Source: an uncultured Deefgea sp. (GTDB lineage Bacteria; Pseudomonadota; Gammaproteobacteria; Burkholderiales; Chitinibacteraceae). Taken from it: DNA of 64,000 bases. How positions within the stretch are numbered: the stretch's first letter is position 1; each line of letters opens with the position of its first letter. The stretch lies in NCBI RefSeq assembly GCF_947072475.1, contig NZ_CAMTIA010000006.1:29798-93797 (forward strand), written 5' to 3'. Shown here one piece after another: positions 18,457 to 31,013 of this stretch. The position numbers were made by a program, and so were the translations under genes. Under the pieces are notes generated by a model, which did no database searches, had not been told where the DNA came from, and was given only the letters and a program-made list of their open reading frames with translations.

Positions 18457-18901
18457 GCTCAGGCGCTCTCACCAATAAAACCGGCGTTTTAGCATGCCGA
18501 AGTACGCCCTCAGCCACACTACCCAGCAACAGATGCGTCAAGCCGCCATAGCCATGCGTACCCATGACCAACAACTCGGCATGCCATTTTTCACCCTCAT
18601 CGACAATCGTGCGGGCAATTTGTCCGCCCCAGATTTCTAGCAAAGCCACATCCACCGTTAAACCCAGCTCTCGTAACTCTTCAGCTCTTGAATCCAGTAA
18701 GGCCTGCCCGCCAATGCGCAGCGACGCCTGTAATTGCGGCACGTCCAAAAACTCATTGGCACTCCAAGCAAACTGCGCAAGGTCAATCACATGAATCAAC
18801 CGAAGTATCGCCCGCTGCTCCCCAGCAAGGCGCTTGGCTTCTTGTAGTGCCGCAGCACTGGTATCACTGTGATCGACTGGCACTAAGATACGTTGATACA
18901 T
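18446..18901 (-). CDS. Universal stress protein, UspA family
   Basis: A 151-residue single-domain Usp. It starts MYQRILVPVDHSDTSAAALQEAKRLA, with the adenine-contacting Asp in the first strand, and ends with the ATP-binding GTHGYGGLTHLLLGSVAEGVLRHAKTPVLLVR (G-2x-G-9x-G(S) signature). It is therefore probably an ATP-binding Usp. RBS GGAGGAG lies upstream. Overlaps the radical SAM gene downstream. Confidence 0.92.
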   Translation of the reverse strand: MYQRILVPVDHSDTSAAALQEAKRLAGEQRAILRLIHVIDLAQFAWSANEFLDVPQLQASLRIGGQALLDSRAEELRELGLTVDVALLEIWGGQIARTIVDEGEKWHAELLVMGTHGYGGLTHLLLGSVAEGVLRHAKTPVLLVRAPEHVA

Positions 18902-19009
18902 AGGGCAAACTCCTCCAAAATAACGACTTTAGCCTTACAAGGTAAAGCTTATTGCAGCAATGCGCTGACACGCTTAAACTCAAAGCAAGATCAATACTTA
19001 AAACTAACT

Positions 19010-19444
19010 ATGCCACGAATTAAACTCGACTTACCAGAGTGCAATCTATTTCAGTGCAATATTACGGTTCGAATTACCGATATTAACTATGGCCAGCATT
19101 TAGCGCATGATGCCTTACTGGGCTTACTGCACGAAGCTAGGCTGCAATGGCTTGCCAGCCTTGGTTATCGCAGTGAAGTTGACATCGGTGGCGCTGGTTT
19201 GATTTTAAGTGATGTCGCCGTTATTTTTTTACACGAAGCCTTTTATGGTGACGTGTTGCAGATTCGCCTTGGGATTGACGAAATCAGTCAAACTCGGTTT
19301 GAACTTTATTATGATGTCAGCACCCAAGTACATCCAATTGCTAAAGCAAAAACAACCATGGCCTGTTTTAGCTATACCGAACGAAAAATTACGTCCCTGC
19401 CCATCCTTTTTCGGCAGGCGATTAAAAGTCAGGAGCAACAATAG
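19010..19444 (+). CDS. Hotdog-fold acyl-CoA thioesterase family protein
   Basis: A 144-residue 4-hydroxybenzoyl-CoA thioesterase-like protein. The segment VRITDINYGQHLAHDALLGLLHEARLQWL contains the Asp/Asn-Tyr-Gly-His pattern of the family's active-site loop and helix, and the remainder has the antiparallel sheet pattern. The track's start (18893) would add 39 residues with no hotdog features; MPRIKLDLPECNLFQ fits the family, though no strong RBS precedes it. Substrate unknown. A TerB-like gene follows after 2 bp. Confidence 0.75.
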   Translation: MPRIKLDLPECNLFQCNITVRITDINYGQHLAHDALLGLLHEARLQWLASLGYRSEVDIGGAGLILSDVAVIFLHEAFYGDVLQIRLGIDEISQTRFELYYDVSTQVHPIAKAKTTMACFSYTERKITSLPILFRQAIKSQEQQ

Positions 19445-19446
19445 AA

Positions 19447-19860
19447 ATGAAAAAATACCCCAGCAATAGCCCAGAAGCCATGGCACGCATCCTAGTCATG
19501 CAAATGATGTGTGACGGTAGCTTTGATCCAGAAGAAATCGAAGAACTAGAGCACTTACGTGCCTATGAAATTCTTGGCATTACCCGCAAAGGCTTCATCC
19601 AAGTATTACAAGCTTATTGCGCCGACATTAGCGATGAAGCCGATGAAAACGGCCAGATTCGTTTAATTGATAAGCAACGCATTGACGATCTACTTGAAAC
19701 CATTGATGAGCCACAAAAACGCCTGCAATTGGCGGCGCTGGCATTGGACATCGCCAAATCAGATCAAGAAATTTGCGATGCCGAACTGGCCGTATTTAGC
19801 CGCATGCTGAAAAAATGGCATTTATCGCTGGATGATTTAGCCCTTGCTTTTGGCAACTAA
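19447..19860 (+). CDS. TerB-like helical protein
   Basis: A 137-residue, acidic, all-helical protein: RILVMQMMCDGSFDPEEIEELEHL near the start and ALALDIAKSDQEICDAELAVFSRML near the end. The two D-G/S-D-x-x-E repeats resemble the metal-binding positions of TerB/DUF533-type folds. Family assignment is by pattern only. No tellurite gene set is nearby, so a resistance role is not implied. It follows the thioesterase by 2 bp and probably uses the AGGAG overlapping the end of that gene. Confidence 0.6.
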   Translation: MKKYPSNSPEAMARILVMQMMCDGSFDPEEIEELEHLRAYEILGITRKGFIQVLQAYCADISDEADENGQIRLIDKQRIDDLLETIDEPQKRLQLAALALDIAKSDQEICDAELAVFSRMLKKWHLSLDDLALAFGN

Positions 19861-20051
19861 GTACATCCTCTGAGCTCAACGCACCCCTGAGCTCGACCGG
19901 ATTGCATCGAGCCAGCGCCTTCGTTCATTGACGACAGCACAAGGCGTTGGCGAGGTAAGTCGATCACGAGAATCAAAACCACTGCGGCACTGCGTCGCAA
20001 AACTACCGCTCAAAGCGCTACCGGCCTTGAGAATCAGCGACCAATCTCCCA

Positions 20052-20540
20052 ATGCAAAAAGCCAGCTTTAATGCCGTTTTTGACCCACACTGCCAACTAT
20101 TGATACTAGGCAGTTTACCTGGCGACGCCTCGCTTACCGCAGGGCATTACTACGCCCACCCGAGAAACGCCTTTTGGCCCATCATCAGTCAGCTCATTGA
20201 CGTCGACTTAACACAACGCCCCTTTGCTGAACGCTACACCCTCATCAAGCAATACGGCATTGCGCTCTGGGATGTGGTGCAACAAGCGAGCCGTGTTGGC
20301 AGCCTAGATACAGCGATTCAAGCGCCGCAATTGAACTCGCTACACACTTGGTGCGCCGAGCTCGATCAATTGCAGTTAGTGGCCTTTAACGGCCAAACCG
20401 CCGCTCAATATGGCAGCAAACTCATCCCTGGGTATATAAAGCAAATCGTTTTACCATCGAGTAGTCCGGCGTATACCCTGAGTTTCAATCAGAAATGCCA
20501 TACTTGGCGCACTGCGCTTGCGCCCTATTTAAAAACCTAG
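20052..20540 (+). CDS. DNA-deoxyinosine/uracil glycosylase (UDG superfamily)
   Basis: A 162-residue base-excision enzyme of the family 6 / Mug-like group. Motif 1 is LILGSLPGDASL near residues 18-29, followed by YYAHPRNAFWPII, the substrate-pocket segment of hypoxanthine-DNA glycosylases; motif 2 is IVLPSSSPAYTLSF near 136-149. It would remove deaminated purines or uracil. The start is the ATG at 20052, with poor RBS. Its 3' end overlaps ubiB by 4 bp (convergent). Confidence 0.82.
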   Translation: MQKASFNAVFDPHCQLLILGSLPGDASLTAGHYYAHPRNAFWPIISQLIDVDLTQRPFAERYTLIKQYGIALWDVVQQASRVGSLDTAIQAPQLNSLHTWCAELDQLQLVAFNGQTAAQYGSKLIPGYIKQIVLPSSSPAYTLSFNQKCHTWRTALAPYLKT

Positions 20541-22222
20541 CGCTCATCTTTACCTGAAGCCCAAATCGCAAACATCAGCCACATGGCATTCACCAAAGCC
20601 ACGATAAAACCCAAAAATCCCAACAATGGCATACCAAATAAAGTCGGGCCGGTTTTAATCGTCATGGCAATCGACGAACCAATAATCAAGGCCCCAGTCA
20701 CAATGCCCATGGTTAAGCGATTGGCACTTTTAGCCAGTAAACTGCCAAAACGATCCAAGCGCTTTAAATCCAAATCGACCTTCAAACTCCCGCGCCTCGC
20801 TTGCTTGATCAATTTACCAATATCACTGGGCAAACCGGACAACACACTGAAGGCTTCAAACACATTGTCTTTGCCGGTTTTAAGCCAAGCTTTAGGACTC
20901 AAGCGCTCAAGAATGACTTCTTTTACAAAAGGCGTCAGATGCGGCACCATTTTAAAATCCGGATCAAGCTGCCGTCCCAAGCCTTCCAAGGTGATCAGCG
21001 CCTTAAACAGCAGCGTCAAATCCGATGGCAATGTGATTTCATGGTCGCGCATAATGACGGCAACATCGTTGAGCATATGCCCAAAAGGAACGTCTTTTAG
21101 CGGTAGATTTTCGTAATTAAACATAAAATCGGCAATATCACTGGCCAATTTAGTTTCATCCACTAAGGTGTCACCCGTCCACTCCAGCAACACATTCAAA
21201 ATGCCGTGCTCATCACGCTGAGCTAATGCCGCCAATAAATCGACGATTTGATCGCGTCGTGGCCGAGGCAATCGCCCCACCATGCCAAAGTCTAAAAAGG
21301 CAATCCGGTTGCCCGGCAAATACTTCACATTCCCCGGGTGCGGGTCCGCATGAAAATAGCCATCAATCAGCACCATTTTGAGTACCGCATCCGCGCCACG
21401 TGCCGCCAATATGGTTCGATCCATACCCGCAGCATCGACCGCAGCTAAATCATTGCCCGCAATGCCGCCAATATAGCTTTGCACGTTCAAGCTCTCGCCA
21501 GTCCATTGCCACCAAATGCGCGGAATTTCAATATCGTCATGCCCAGCAAAATTTTGTACGAAGCGCTCTAAATTGCGCGCTTCAGTCGACAAATTAAGCT
21601 CTCGACGAATTGACTTGGCAAACTCATCGACAATGCGCACCGGCTGATAGCGGCGCAAATCAGGAAATTCAAATTCGGCCAAACTGGCGACATGCCGCAA
21701 AATACGTAAATCGGCCTCAATTTTGGCGATAATCCCTGGGCGACGGATTTTAAGCACCACCTCAGTGCCATCTTGCAATTGCGCTCGATGCACTTGGGCA
21801 ATCGATGCCGAGCCGACCGGGATAGGATCTAAAGCCTTAAAAATCACATGCGGATCATCGCCTAATAATTGCTGTAATTCGGGCAATAAAACGGCAAAAT
21901 CCAAAGGCGGCACTTCACTTTGTAGTTTTTCAAATTCAGCAATCCAATCCGGGGTAAACATATCCACCCGAGTGGCCAAAACCTGCCCCAATTTGATGAA
22001 TGTCGGCCCCAATTGCTCTAATGCTTTTCGCACCCGTACGGCAGGCTCTAACAACTCAACTTCATGCTCGCCGGGCAAATGCAAAGCATCACTAGCGCGT
22101 TCTATGCCTTTGTTCAAGCCTAATTTTTGCACCAAATTGCCAAGACCATAGCGAATTAAAATCGCTACAATCTCCCTCACTCGAGGTAAATCTCTGACAA
22201 CAGTGAACGTTTCTTTCAGCAT
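20537..22222 (-). CDS. ubiB: Ubiquinone biosynthesis protein kinase-like UbiB
   Basis: Membrane-anchored ADCK/ABC1-family ATPase needed for ubiquinone synthesis. At 561 residues it is slightly longer than E. coli UbiB. Visible: the KxGQ motif IKLGQVLATR near residue 76, the Ala-rich loop PVGSASIAQVHRAQL, the invariant Lys in EVVLKIRRPGI, the catalytic loop YFHADPHPGNVKYL, FLDFGMVGRL, and two C-terminal membrane segments. No ubiE or ubiJ is adjacent. The ATG is preceded by AAGGAAA. Confidence 0.94.
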   Translation of the reverse strand: MLKETFTVVRDLPRVREIVAILIRYGLGNLVQKLGLNKGIERASDALHLPGEHEVELLEPAVRVRKALEQLGPTFIKLGQVLATRVDMFTPDWIAEFEKLQSEVPPLDFAVLLPELQQLLGDDPHVIFKALDPIPVGSASIAQVHRAQLQDGTEVVLKIRRPGIIAKIEADLRILRHVASLAEFEFPDLRRYQPVRIVDEFAKSIRRELNLSTEARNLERFVQNFAGHDDIEIPRIWWQWTGESLNVQSYIGGIAGNDLAAVDAAGMDRTILAARGADAVLKMVLIDGYFHADPHPGNVKYLPGNRIAFLDFGMVGRLPRPRRDQIVDLLAALAQRDEHGILNVLLEWTGDTLVDETKLASDIADFMFNYENLPLKDVPFGHMLNDVAVIMRDHEITLPSDLTLLFKALITLEGLGRQLDPDFKMVPHLTPFVKEVILERLSPKAWLKTGKDNVFEAFSVLSGLPSDIGKLIKQARRGSLKVDLDLKRLDRFGSLLAKSANRLTMGIVTGALIIGSSIAMTIKTGPTLFGMPLLGFLGFIVALVNAMWLMFAIWASGKDER

Positions 22223-22315
22223 TAAGTCTTATTTCCTTAAATCAAACCAATAAAATTCGGAATTTTTCAATTTTATGCTTTACAGCCCGATTGCACATCC
22301 GTACAGTTCCTGCCC

Positions 22316-23281
22316 ATGAAATGGATCATCATTCTAACCACACTTTTAAGCTTGAGCGCACAATCTGTCTATGCCGACGAGGAAATGCCGATTGGCGAAG
22401 TTGCGACCCCAAGTAGCTGGGGCAGCAAGCCTAGCGGCAATTCGGCGAGCAAGGCGAAGCGCAACAAAAAACCCACCGACAAACTGACAGAAAAACAAGC
22501 TGACTATACACCGGCTCAGGATTTACTTTTGTCGGCGATGAGCTTAATTGGCGTGAAATACACTTGGGGCGGCAACACCCCAGAGTCCGGACTCGATTGC
22601 AGCGGATTTATTCGCTATGTATTTCAAAATTCGATGAATTTAACCTTGCCGCGCACCGCCTTTGAAATGGCGCAAAAAGGCAAAACCATTGATAAAGCAG
22701 AATTAAAACCGGGCGATTTGGTTTTTTTCAATACCTTAGGCAGAACGTTCTCTCACGTTGGCATTTATCTGGGTGACAATCGATTCATTCATTCACCCCG
22801 TGCAGGGCGCAGCGTTGAAGTGGCCAATATGGGCATTAACTATTGGACCTCGCGCTTTACCGGTGCGCGGCGAATGGCCGATGGCGGCAATACAGAGGGC
22901 TTAAACGTCAACGCCATGCTGGCTGCCAGCAGCAATGAAAACAAACGCAGCGCCGTAGCAACGACCGCAGTCAGCAGTGGCAGCAAGCGGGTGTGTAAAA
23001 AAGTGGTGACCGGCAAAGGTAAGAATAGAAAAACAGTGACGCAATGCTCAACGGTTAGCAGTAAGCCAAGTACGGCACAAGTTCGTACGACAAAAGCACA
23101 AAAAAGCACCGTTACCAGCCGAAAAACCAGTAGCAAAAAAGTAACCGCAACTAAAAAAGTGACGACGGCAAAAAAAACCACCAGCAAAACCACCAACAAA
23201 ACCGCCACTAAAACACCGCGTAAAGCCGTCGCTAAAACCAGTACGGCCAAACCGAAAACAAGCAGTCAAAATAAAAAATAA
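22316..23281 (+). CDS. NlpC/P60 (C40) peptidoglycan hydrolase with lysine-rich tail
   Basis: A secreted cell-wall endopeptidase of 321 residues. A signal peptide (MKWIIILTTLLSLSAQSVYA) is followed by a short linker and a C40 domain (about 60-195) with catalytic Cys in GLDCSGFIRYVF and His in SHVGIYLGDNRFIHSP. The last about 100 residues are extremely rich in Lys, Thr, Ser and Ala (for example VTTAKKTTSKTTNKTATK), resembling histone H1-like tails; this tail is not part of C40 and may bind polyanions such as teichuronic-like sugars, LPS or DNA. It resembles a second C40 gene at 28.4 kb. Divergent from ubiB. Confidence 0.88.
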   Translation: MKWIIILTTLLSLSAQSVYADEEMPIGEVATPSSWGSKPSGNSASKAKRNKKPTDKLTEKQADYTPAQDLLLSAMSLIGVKYTWGGNTPESGLDCSGFIRYVFQNSMNLTLPRTAFEMAQKGKTIDKAELKPGDLVFFNTLGRTFSHVGIYLGDNRFIHSPRAGRSVEVANMGINYWTSRFTGARRMADGGNTEGLNVNAMLAASSNENKRSAVATTAVSSGSKRVCKKVVTGKGKNRKTVTQCSTVSSKPSTAQVRTTKAQKSTVTSRKTSSKKVTATKKVTTAKKTTSKTTNKTATKTPRKAVAKTSTAKPKTSSQNKK

Positions 23282-23295
23282 TTCATTTCGCCCAC

Positions 23296-23330
23296 AAAAA
23301 AGCCATTCAAAACGAATGGCTTTTTTTATT
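23296..23330. terminator. Bidirectional terminator between the NlpC/P60 gene and astE
   Basis: AAAAAAGCCATTC pairs with GAATGGCTTTTTT around a 5-nt loop, with T runs on both strands. Confidence 0.92.
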
Positions 23331-23339
23331 TTTTTGCGT

Positions 23340-24344
23340 TTAAGCATCAAAATCTTTAGCGGGCACAATCACCAAGCCTGCTCGCAAACCCGGTGGCACA
23401 TCGGGATTCGGGAAAATAATCCGCGCGTTAGCTTCTTCAACAATAAATGCCTCACCCTGATCTTCCGCCAAAACCAAACCTTGCGCTAAAGGCGTGAAGT
23501 TATCGGTTTTAGCATCAATGGCAAATTTAAAATCATTGGTTTTTTTAATCACTTCACGCGAAACACGGAATACTTGCACCTGTTCCGGCACGAGATCTGG
23601 CGTTGGTAACTCGCCTTGAATTAATTGCTGCAAATAGCTCGCCATTTTAGATAAATCGATTTGCTGATTTTCGCCAAATGGACGCGCACTGCCCAATTCA
23701 ATGGTAAATGCCGCAGCATTACAATGTCGGCTGGAAAAAAACGAGAAGGTACTCGATACCGTCGATTGCAATAACACCGTATCGACCCCCGCCAATGACA
23801 AACGCGCGATTTCAACCCTAGAGAAAGCATTGCCCGGCTTAGGCAGCGGATAAATTGCGAATTTTTCAATCAAAGAGCCATGAATTGCGGTATGTAAATC
23901 GTAATGAAAGCGTGGCTTTTTGGCTGGCGCATTAGCTTGAAAAAACCGCATGATATGCATTTCTAGCATGGCGGCGCGTCTTTTTTCTACGCCATCTTCA
24001 ACTTCGGGCGTACGAGAAAAGAGTCGATTCATGTCTTCTTCAACAAACCGACAACCTGATCGCAACGCCGCCACATTGCCAAAAATAAACAGCACGCGCG
24101 CGCGCACTTTAATCGCCCCCAACATGATTTGCTCAATCAATTGGTCGACCAATTCAACCGGCGCAGTCTCATTGCCATGAATGCCGCAAGAAATCACCAG
24201 ATCTAATGCCGTGTTGTCGATGTCTTGCGGCTCAAAGCGAATCACCCCCTCATCCATAACCTGTACGCCAGCCCCAGTTGGCAAGCAGTACGGCAAGGCG
24301 ATGGCGGTATTTCCTGATAATGTTTCTTGTAAAAAACGACTCAT
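23340..24344 (-). CDS. astE: Succinylglutamate desuccinylase
   Basis: Last step of the arginine succinyltransferase pathway, releasing glutamate and succinate. The 334-residue zinc hydrolase has the metal motif SCGIHGNETAPVEL (His and Glu) near residue 55-68 and the second His in FHYDLHTAIHGS near 145. The start is ATG MSRFLQETLSGN; the track's start is a GTG two codons earlier. Last gene of astA-astD-astB-astE; the 72-bp gap after astB holds no clear terminator. Confidence 0.93.
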   Translation of the reverse strand: MSRFLQETLSGNTAIALPYCLPTGAGVQVMDEGVIRFEPQDIDNTALDLVISCGIHGNETAPVELVDQLIEQIMLGAIKVRARVLFIFGNVAALRSGCRFVEEDMNRLFSRTPEVEDGVEKRRAAMLEMHIMRFFQANAPAKKPRFHYDLHTAIHGSLIEKFAIYPLPKPGNAFSRVEIARLSLAGVDTVLLQSTVSSTFSFFSSRHCNAAAFTIELGSARPFGENQQIDLSKMASYLQQLIQGELPTPDLVPEQVQVFRVSREVIKKTNDFKFAIDAKTDNFTPLAQGLVLAEDQGEAFIVEEANARIIFPNPDVPPGLRAGLVIVPAKDFDA

Positions 24345-24416
24345 TTGCACTTAACCCAAGGGAAACCGATAATGGTGAGCTAATTTTAGCAGGATCAGCC
24401 CATGACACGGGCGTTC

Positions 24417-28259
<3,843 letters not shown>

Positions 28260-28367
28260 GGTCTTCAACTAAAAATGGAATATAACCAATGTAGCAAAGT
28301 GTTGAAAAACCGCGTATCGGTACTATCCCCATTGAATCCTTAAGCGGAGTAAGCACTCACTGATGGT

Positions 28368-28865
28368 CTACATCAAGGTGCGCGCCCCTTCAAAGCGCGG
28401 AGCAAAGTAAACATTTTTTAGTGATTCAATCCGAACTCGACCATTACTGGACGGCGCATGAATAAATTTTTCATCGCCAAGATAGATACCAACGTGTGAA
28501 AAAGAACGATCGGTGGTTTTAAAAAACACCAAATCACCCGCCCGCATTTCAGACTGACTCACCGGCCTTGCGGCGGCTGCCATGGCCGCAGCGGTACGTG
28601 GCAGCGTAACACCGAGGGCGTTTTTATACACCAGCAAGACCAAGCCGCTGCAATCTAAACCCGCTTCTGGATTGGTGCCGCCAAACTGGTATTGCGTTTC
28701 GAGTAAGCCCAGGGCATACATCACCACTTCGCGCCCTGCCCCTTCCACTTGAATATTAGCCAGCGAGGGTATTGGCTTGGCAGGCTTATGTTTCGCTGGT
28801 TTGGTGGAGGTACACCCAGTTAGTATAAAAAACCCACAGAGTAAAGAGATCGCAAATTTAATCAT
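28368..28865 (-). CDS. NlpC/P60 (C40) family lipoprotein
   Basis: A 165-residue peptidoglycan endopeptidase anchored as lipoprotein: MIKFAISLLCGFFILTGC gives a signal peptide with lipobox LTGC, then a Lys/Pro linker and a C40 domain with Cys in AGLDCSGLVLLVY and His in SHVGIYLGDEKFIHAP. Typical of the Spr/MepS class. The start could be six codons earlier (track). It overlaps the end of the deacetylase gene by 8 bp. Its domain closely resembles the C40 protein at 22.3 kb, but it lacks the basic tail. Confidence 0.88.
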   Translation of the reverse strand: MIKFAISLLCGFFILTGCTSTKPAKHKPAKPIPSLANIQVEGAGREVVMYALGLLETQYQFGGTNPEAGLDCSGLVLLVYKNALGVTLPRTAAAMAAAARPVSQSEMRAGDLVFFKTTDRSFSHVGIYLGDEKFIHAPSSNGRVRIESLKNVYFAPRFEGARTLM

Positions 28866-29859
28866 CCACGAGCACTCGAACATGTTCTGTCACACTGCGC
28901 GCCAACGCCGATAAATCATAGCCACCTTCGAGCATCGACACGATGCGCTGCTCACTGTAGCGCGCCGCGACTTTCATTAACTGCTGCGTCACCCAAGCAT
29001 AATCGGCCTCAACCAAGCCCATCGAGCCCATTTCATCCTCCAGATGCGCATCAAAACCGGCCGAGATCAAAATCAATTGCGGCTTAAATTCGTTGAGTAA
29101 GGGTAACCATTGCTGGGTGACCACTTCACGAAACTCGGCACTTTTGGTCGCTCGTGGCATCGCAATATTGTGCATATTCTCCGCCATCGGCACATCCCCT
29201 GAATAAGGGAAAAACGGATGCTGAAAAATACTCACCATCAAAGCGCGAGGTTCATCCCATAAGCAGTCTTCAGTCCCATTGCCATGGTGCACATCAAAAT
29301 CCACAATGGCCACCCGCTCTAAGCCATACACGGCCATCGCGTGCTTGGCGGCAATCGCGACATTACTTAAAAAACAAAACCCAAAAGCTTTTTCTTTTTC
29401 TGCATGATGCCCCGGTGGACGAATCGCACAAAAGGCGTTTTGCGCCTTGCCTTGCATCACCAAATCCACCGCTTGAATCCCGGCGCCAGCGCCATGATAA
29501 GCCGCATTGATCGTGTAAGGATTTAACACCGTATCGGGCTCTAAATGCACATGCCCTTGCGCGGGACTGGCAACGGCCAAACGATCTAAATAGGCCGCCG
29601 GATGCACCCGCAACAACTGCTCACGCGTCGCTGCTTGCGCTGTCACATGCAATAAATAATCCCAAATACCCGCAGAGATCAAGCGATCTTGAATCGCCGC
29701 CAATCGCTCAGGACATTCAGGATGACCTTGCCCCATTTCATGCATCACACACGATGGATGACTAATATATGCCGTTGCACCACAGGAACCGACCACAGAA
29801 ATTGCCCCTTGTTGACTATATTCATCTTGCTTTTTATATGAAAAACAAATGCTGATCAC
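28858..29859 (-). CDS. Histone deacetylase family (class II-like) amidohydrolase
   Basis: A 333-residue zinc amidohydrolase of the arginase/deacetylase fold. Family motifs: CVMHEMGQGHPECPERLAAI, RPPGHHAEKEKAFGFCFLSN (paired catalytic His), VDFDVHHGNGTEDCLW (metal ligands) and LEGGYDLSALARSV. Bacterial members act on acetylated lysines, acetylpolyamines or acetoin-related substrates; the substrate here is unknown. The first about 27 residues look atypical, and the real start may be internal (before ATAYISHPSCV). Overlaps the C40 lipoprotein gene by 8 bp. Confidence 0.88.
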   Translation of the reverse strand: MISICFSYKKQDEYSQQGAISVVGSCGATAYISHPSCVMHEMGQGHPECPERLAAIQDRLISAGIWDYLLHVTAQAATREQLLRVHPAAYLDRLAVASPAQGHVHLEPDTVLNPYTINAAYHGAGAGIQAVDLVMQGKAQNAFCAIRPPGHHAEKEKAFGFCFLSNVAIAAKHAMAVYGLERVAIVDFDVHHGNGTEDCLWDEPRALMVSIFQHPFFPYSGDVPMAENMHNIAMPRATKSAEFREVVTQQWLPLLNEFKPQLILISAGFDAHLEDEMGSMGLVEADYAWVTQQLMKVAARYSEQRIVSMLEGGYDLSALARSVTEHVRVLVDD

Positions 29860-30077
29860 ATCGATCTATGTTTGCTCAACATGTTCTTTATCGTCGATTC
29901 TGCACCATCAAGAAAACTTGCGACGTTCTTAATCTTTGCATTATTTCTTACTCGCCTCAAAACCCGTCTTGAGATCAAACATTTTCGGTCCACCTAGTAC
30001 GATACCTTCTGACTTAGCGCTTGCTCAATAGACCGATTTATTGTTAAGTTTACGCTGCACAGCATAAGAGGGAAAGA

Positions 30078-31013
30078 ATGTCGCCACCAACACCGCACAG
30101 CCTGTTGCAGCAGCTCCACGCTGCAGAACAGCAATTGAATCAAATTATCGTTGGCAAACCCCAAGCGATTCGACTCGCATTAGCGTGTGTTTTGGCCCAA
30201 GGCCACTTATTGATTGAAGACATTCCTGGCGTTGGAAAAACCACCTTAGCCCATGCTTTAGCGCAGGTTTTGGGCTTGGCATTTGCACGCATTCAATTTA
30301 CCAGTGACTTACTGCCGGCTGATTTACTCGGCGTCTCAGTGTACGAGCGCAATGAAGCACGCTTTCATTTTCATCCCGGCCCGATTTTTACTCAAGTCTT
30401 GCTGGCCGATGAAATCAACCGCGCCACGGCCAAAACGCAATCTGCCTTACTCGAAGCCATGGCAGAACGCCAAGTTACGCTCGACGGGCAAACGCATTCA
30501 TTACCTGCACCTTTCTTTGTGATTGCAACACAAAATCCACAACAGCAAATCGGGACTTTCCCTTTACCTGAGTCGCAACTGGATCGATTTTTGTTACGTA
30601 TTGAACTAGGCTACCCTAGTCCCGCCGCCGAACGCGCCTTACTCGAAGGCACAGATCGGCAGGTGTTACTTCAGCAAACCAGCCCACTGCTAGATACTCA
30701 ACACCTCATCGCAGCACAAACGGCGATACAGCAACTCACACTCTCACCAGCACTGCTCGATTATGTTCAAGCACTGATTGCACACACCCGACGCGACACG
30801 CAATTTGTATATGGCCTATCACCGCGAGCGGCTTTAGGCTTAGTTCATGCCAGCAAAGCTTGGGCATGGCTCAATGGACGCAATATGGTGCTGCCCGATG
30901 ATGTACAACACGTTTTTGTCGCCGTAGCTGGCCATCGTTTAATCTCGAAACACAGCCATCGCAATGACTTTGCCGCGGCTCAGCAAATCTTGACGCAGGT
31001 CGCCATTCCTTGA
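30078..31013 (+). CDS. MoxR family AAA+ ATPase
   Basis: A chaperone-like AAA+ ATPase of 311 residues. Walker A is EDIPGVGKTTLAHALAQ near residues 50-60, Walker B LLADEINRATAKTQSALLEAM near 112, and sensor region FFVIATQNPQQQIGTFPLPE. MoxR proteins help assemble or activate partner proteins, commonly encoded next door with VWA or DUF58 proteins. First gene of a three-gene operon with DUF58 and transglutaminase genes, each overlapping the next by 4 bp. ATG with GAGGGAAAG upstream. Confidence 0.93.
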   Translation: MSPPTPHSLLQQLHAAEQQLNQIIVGKPQAIRLALACVLAQGHLLIEDIPGVGKTTLAHALAQVLGLAFARIQFTSDLLPADLLGVSVYERNEARFHFHPGPIFTQVLLADEINRATAKTQSALLEAMAERQVTLDGQTHSLPAPFFVIATQNPQQQIGTFPLPESQLDRFLLRIELGYPSPAAERALLEGTDRQVLLQQTSPLLDTQHLIAAQTAIQQLTLSPALLDYVQALIAHTRRDTQFVYGLSPRAALGLVHASKAWAWLNGRNMVLPDDVQHVFVAVAGHRLISKHSHRNDFAAAQQILTQVAIP

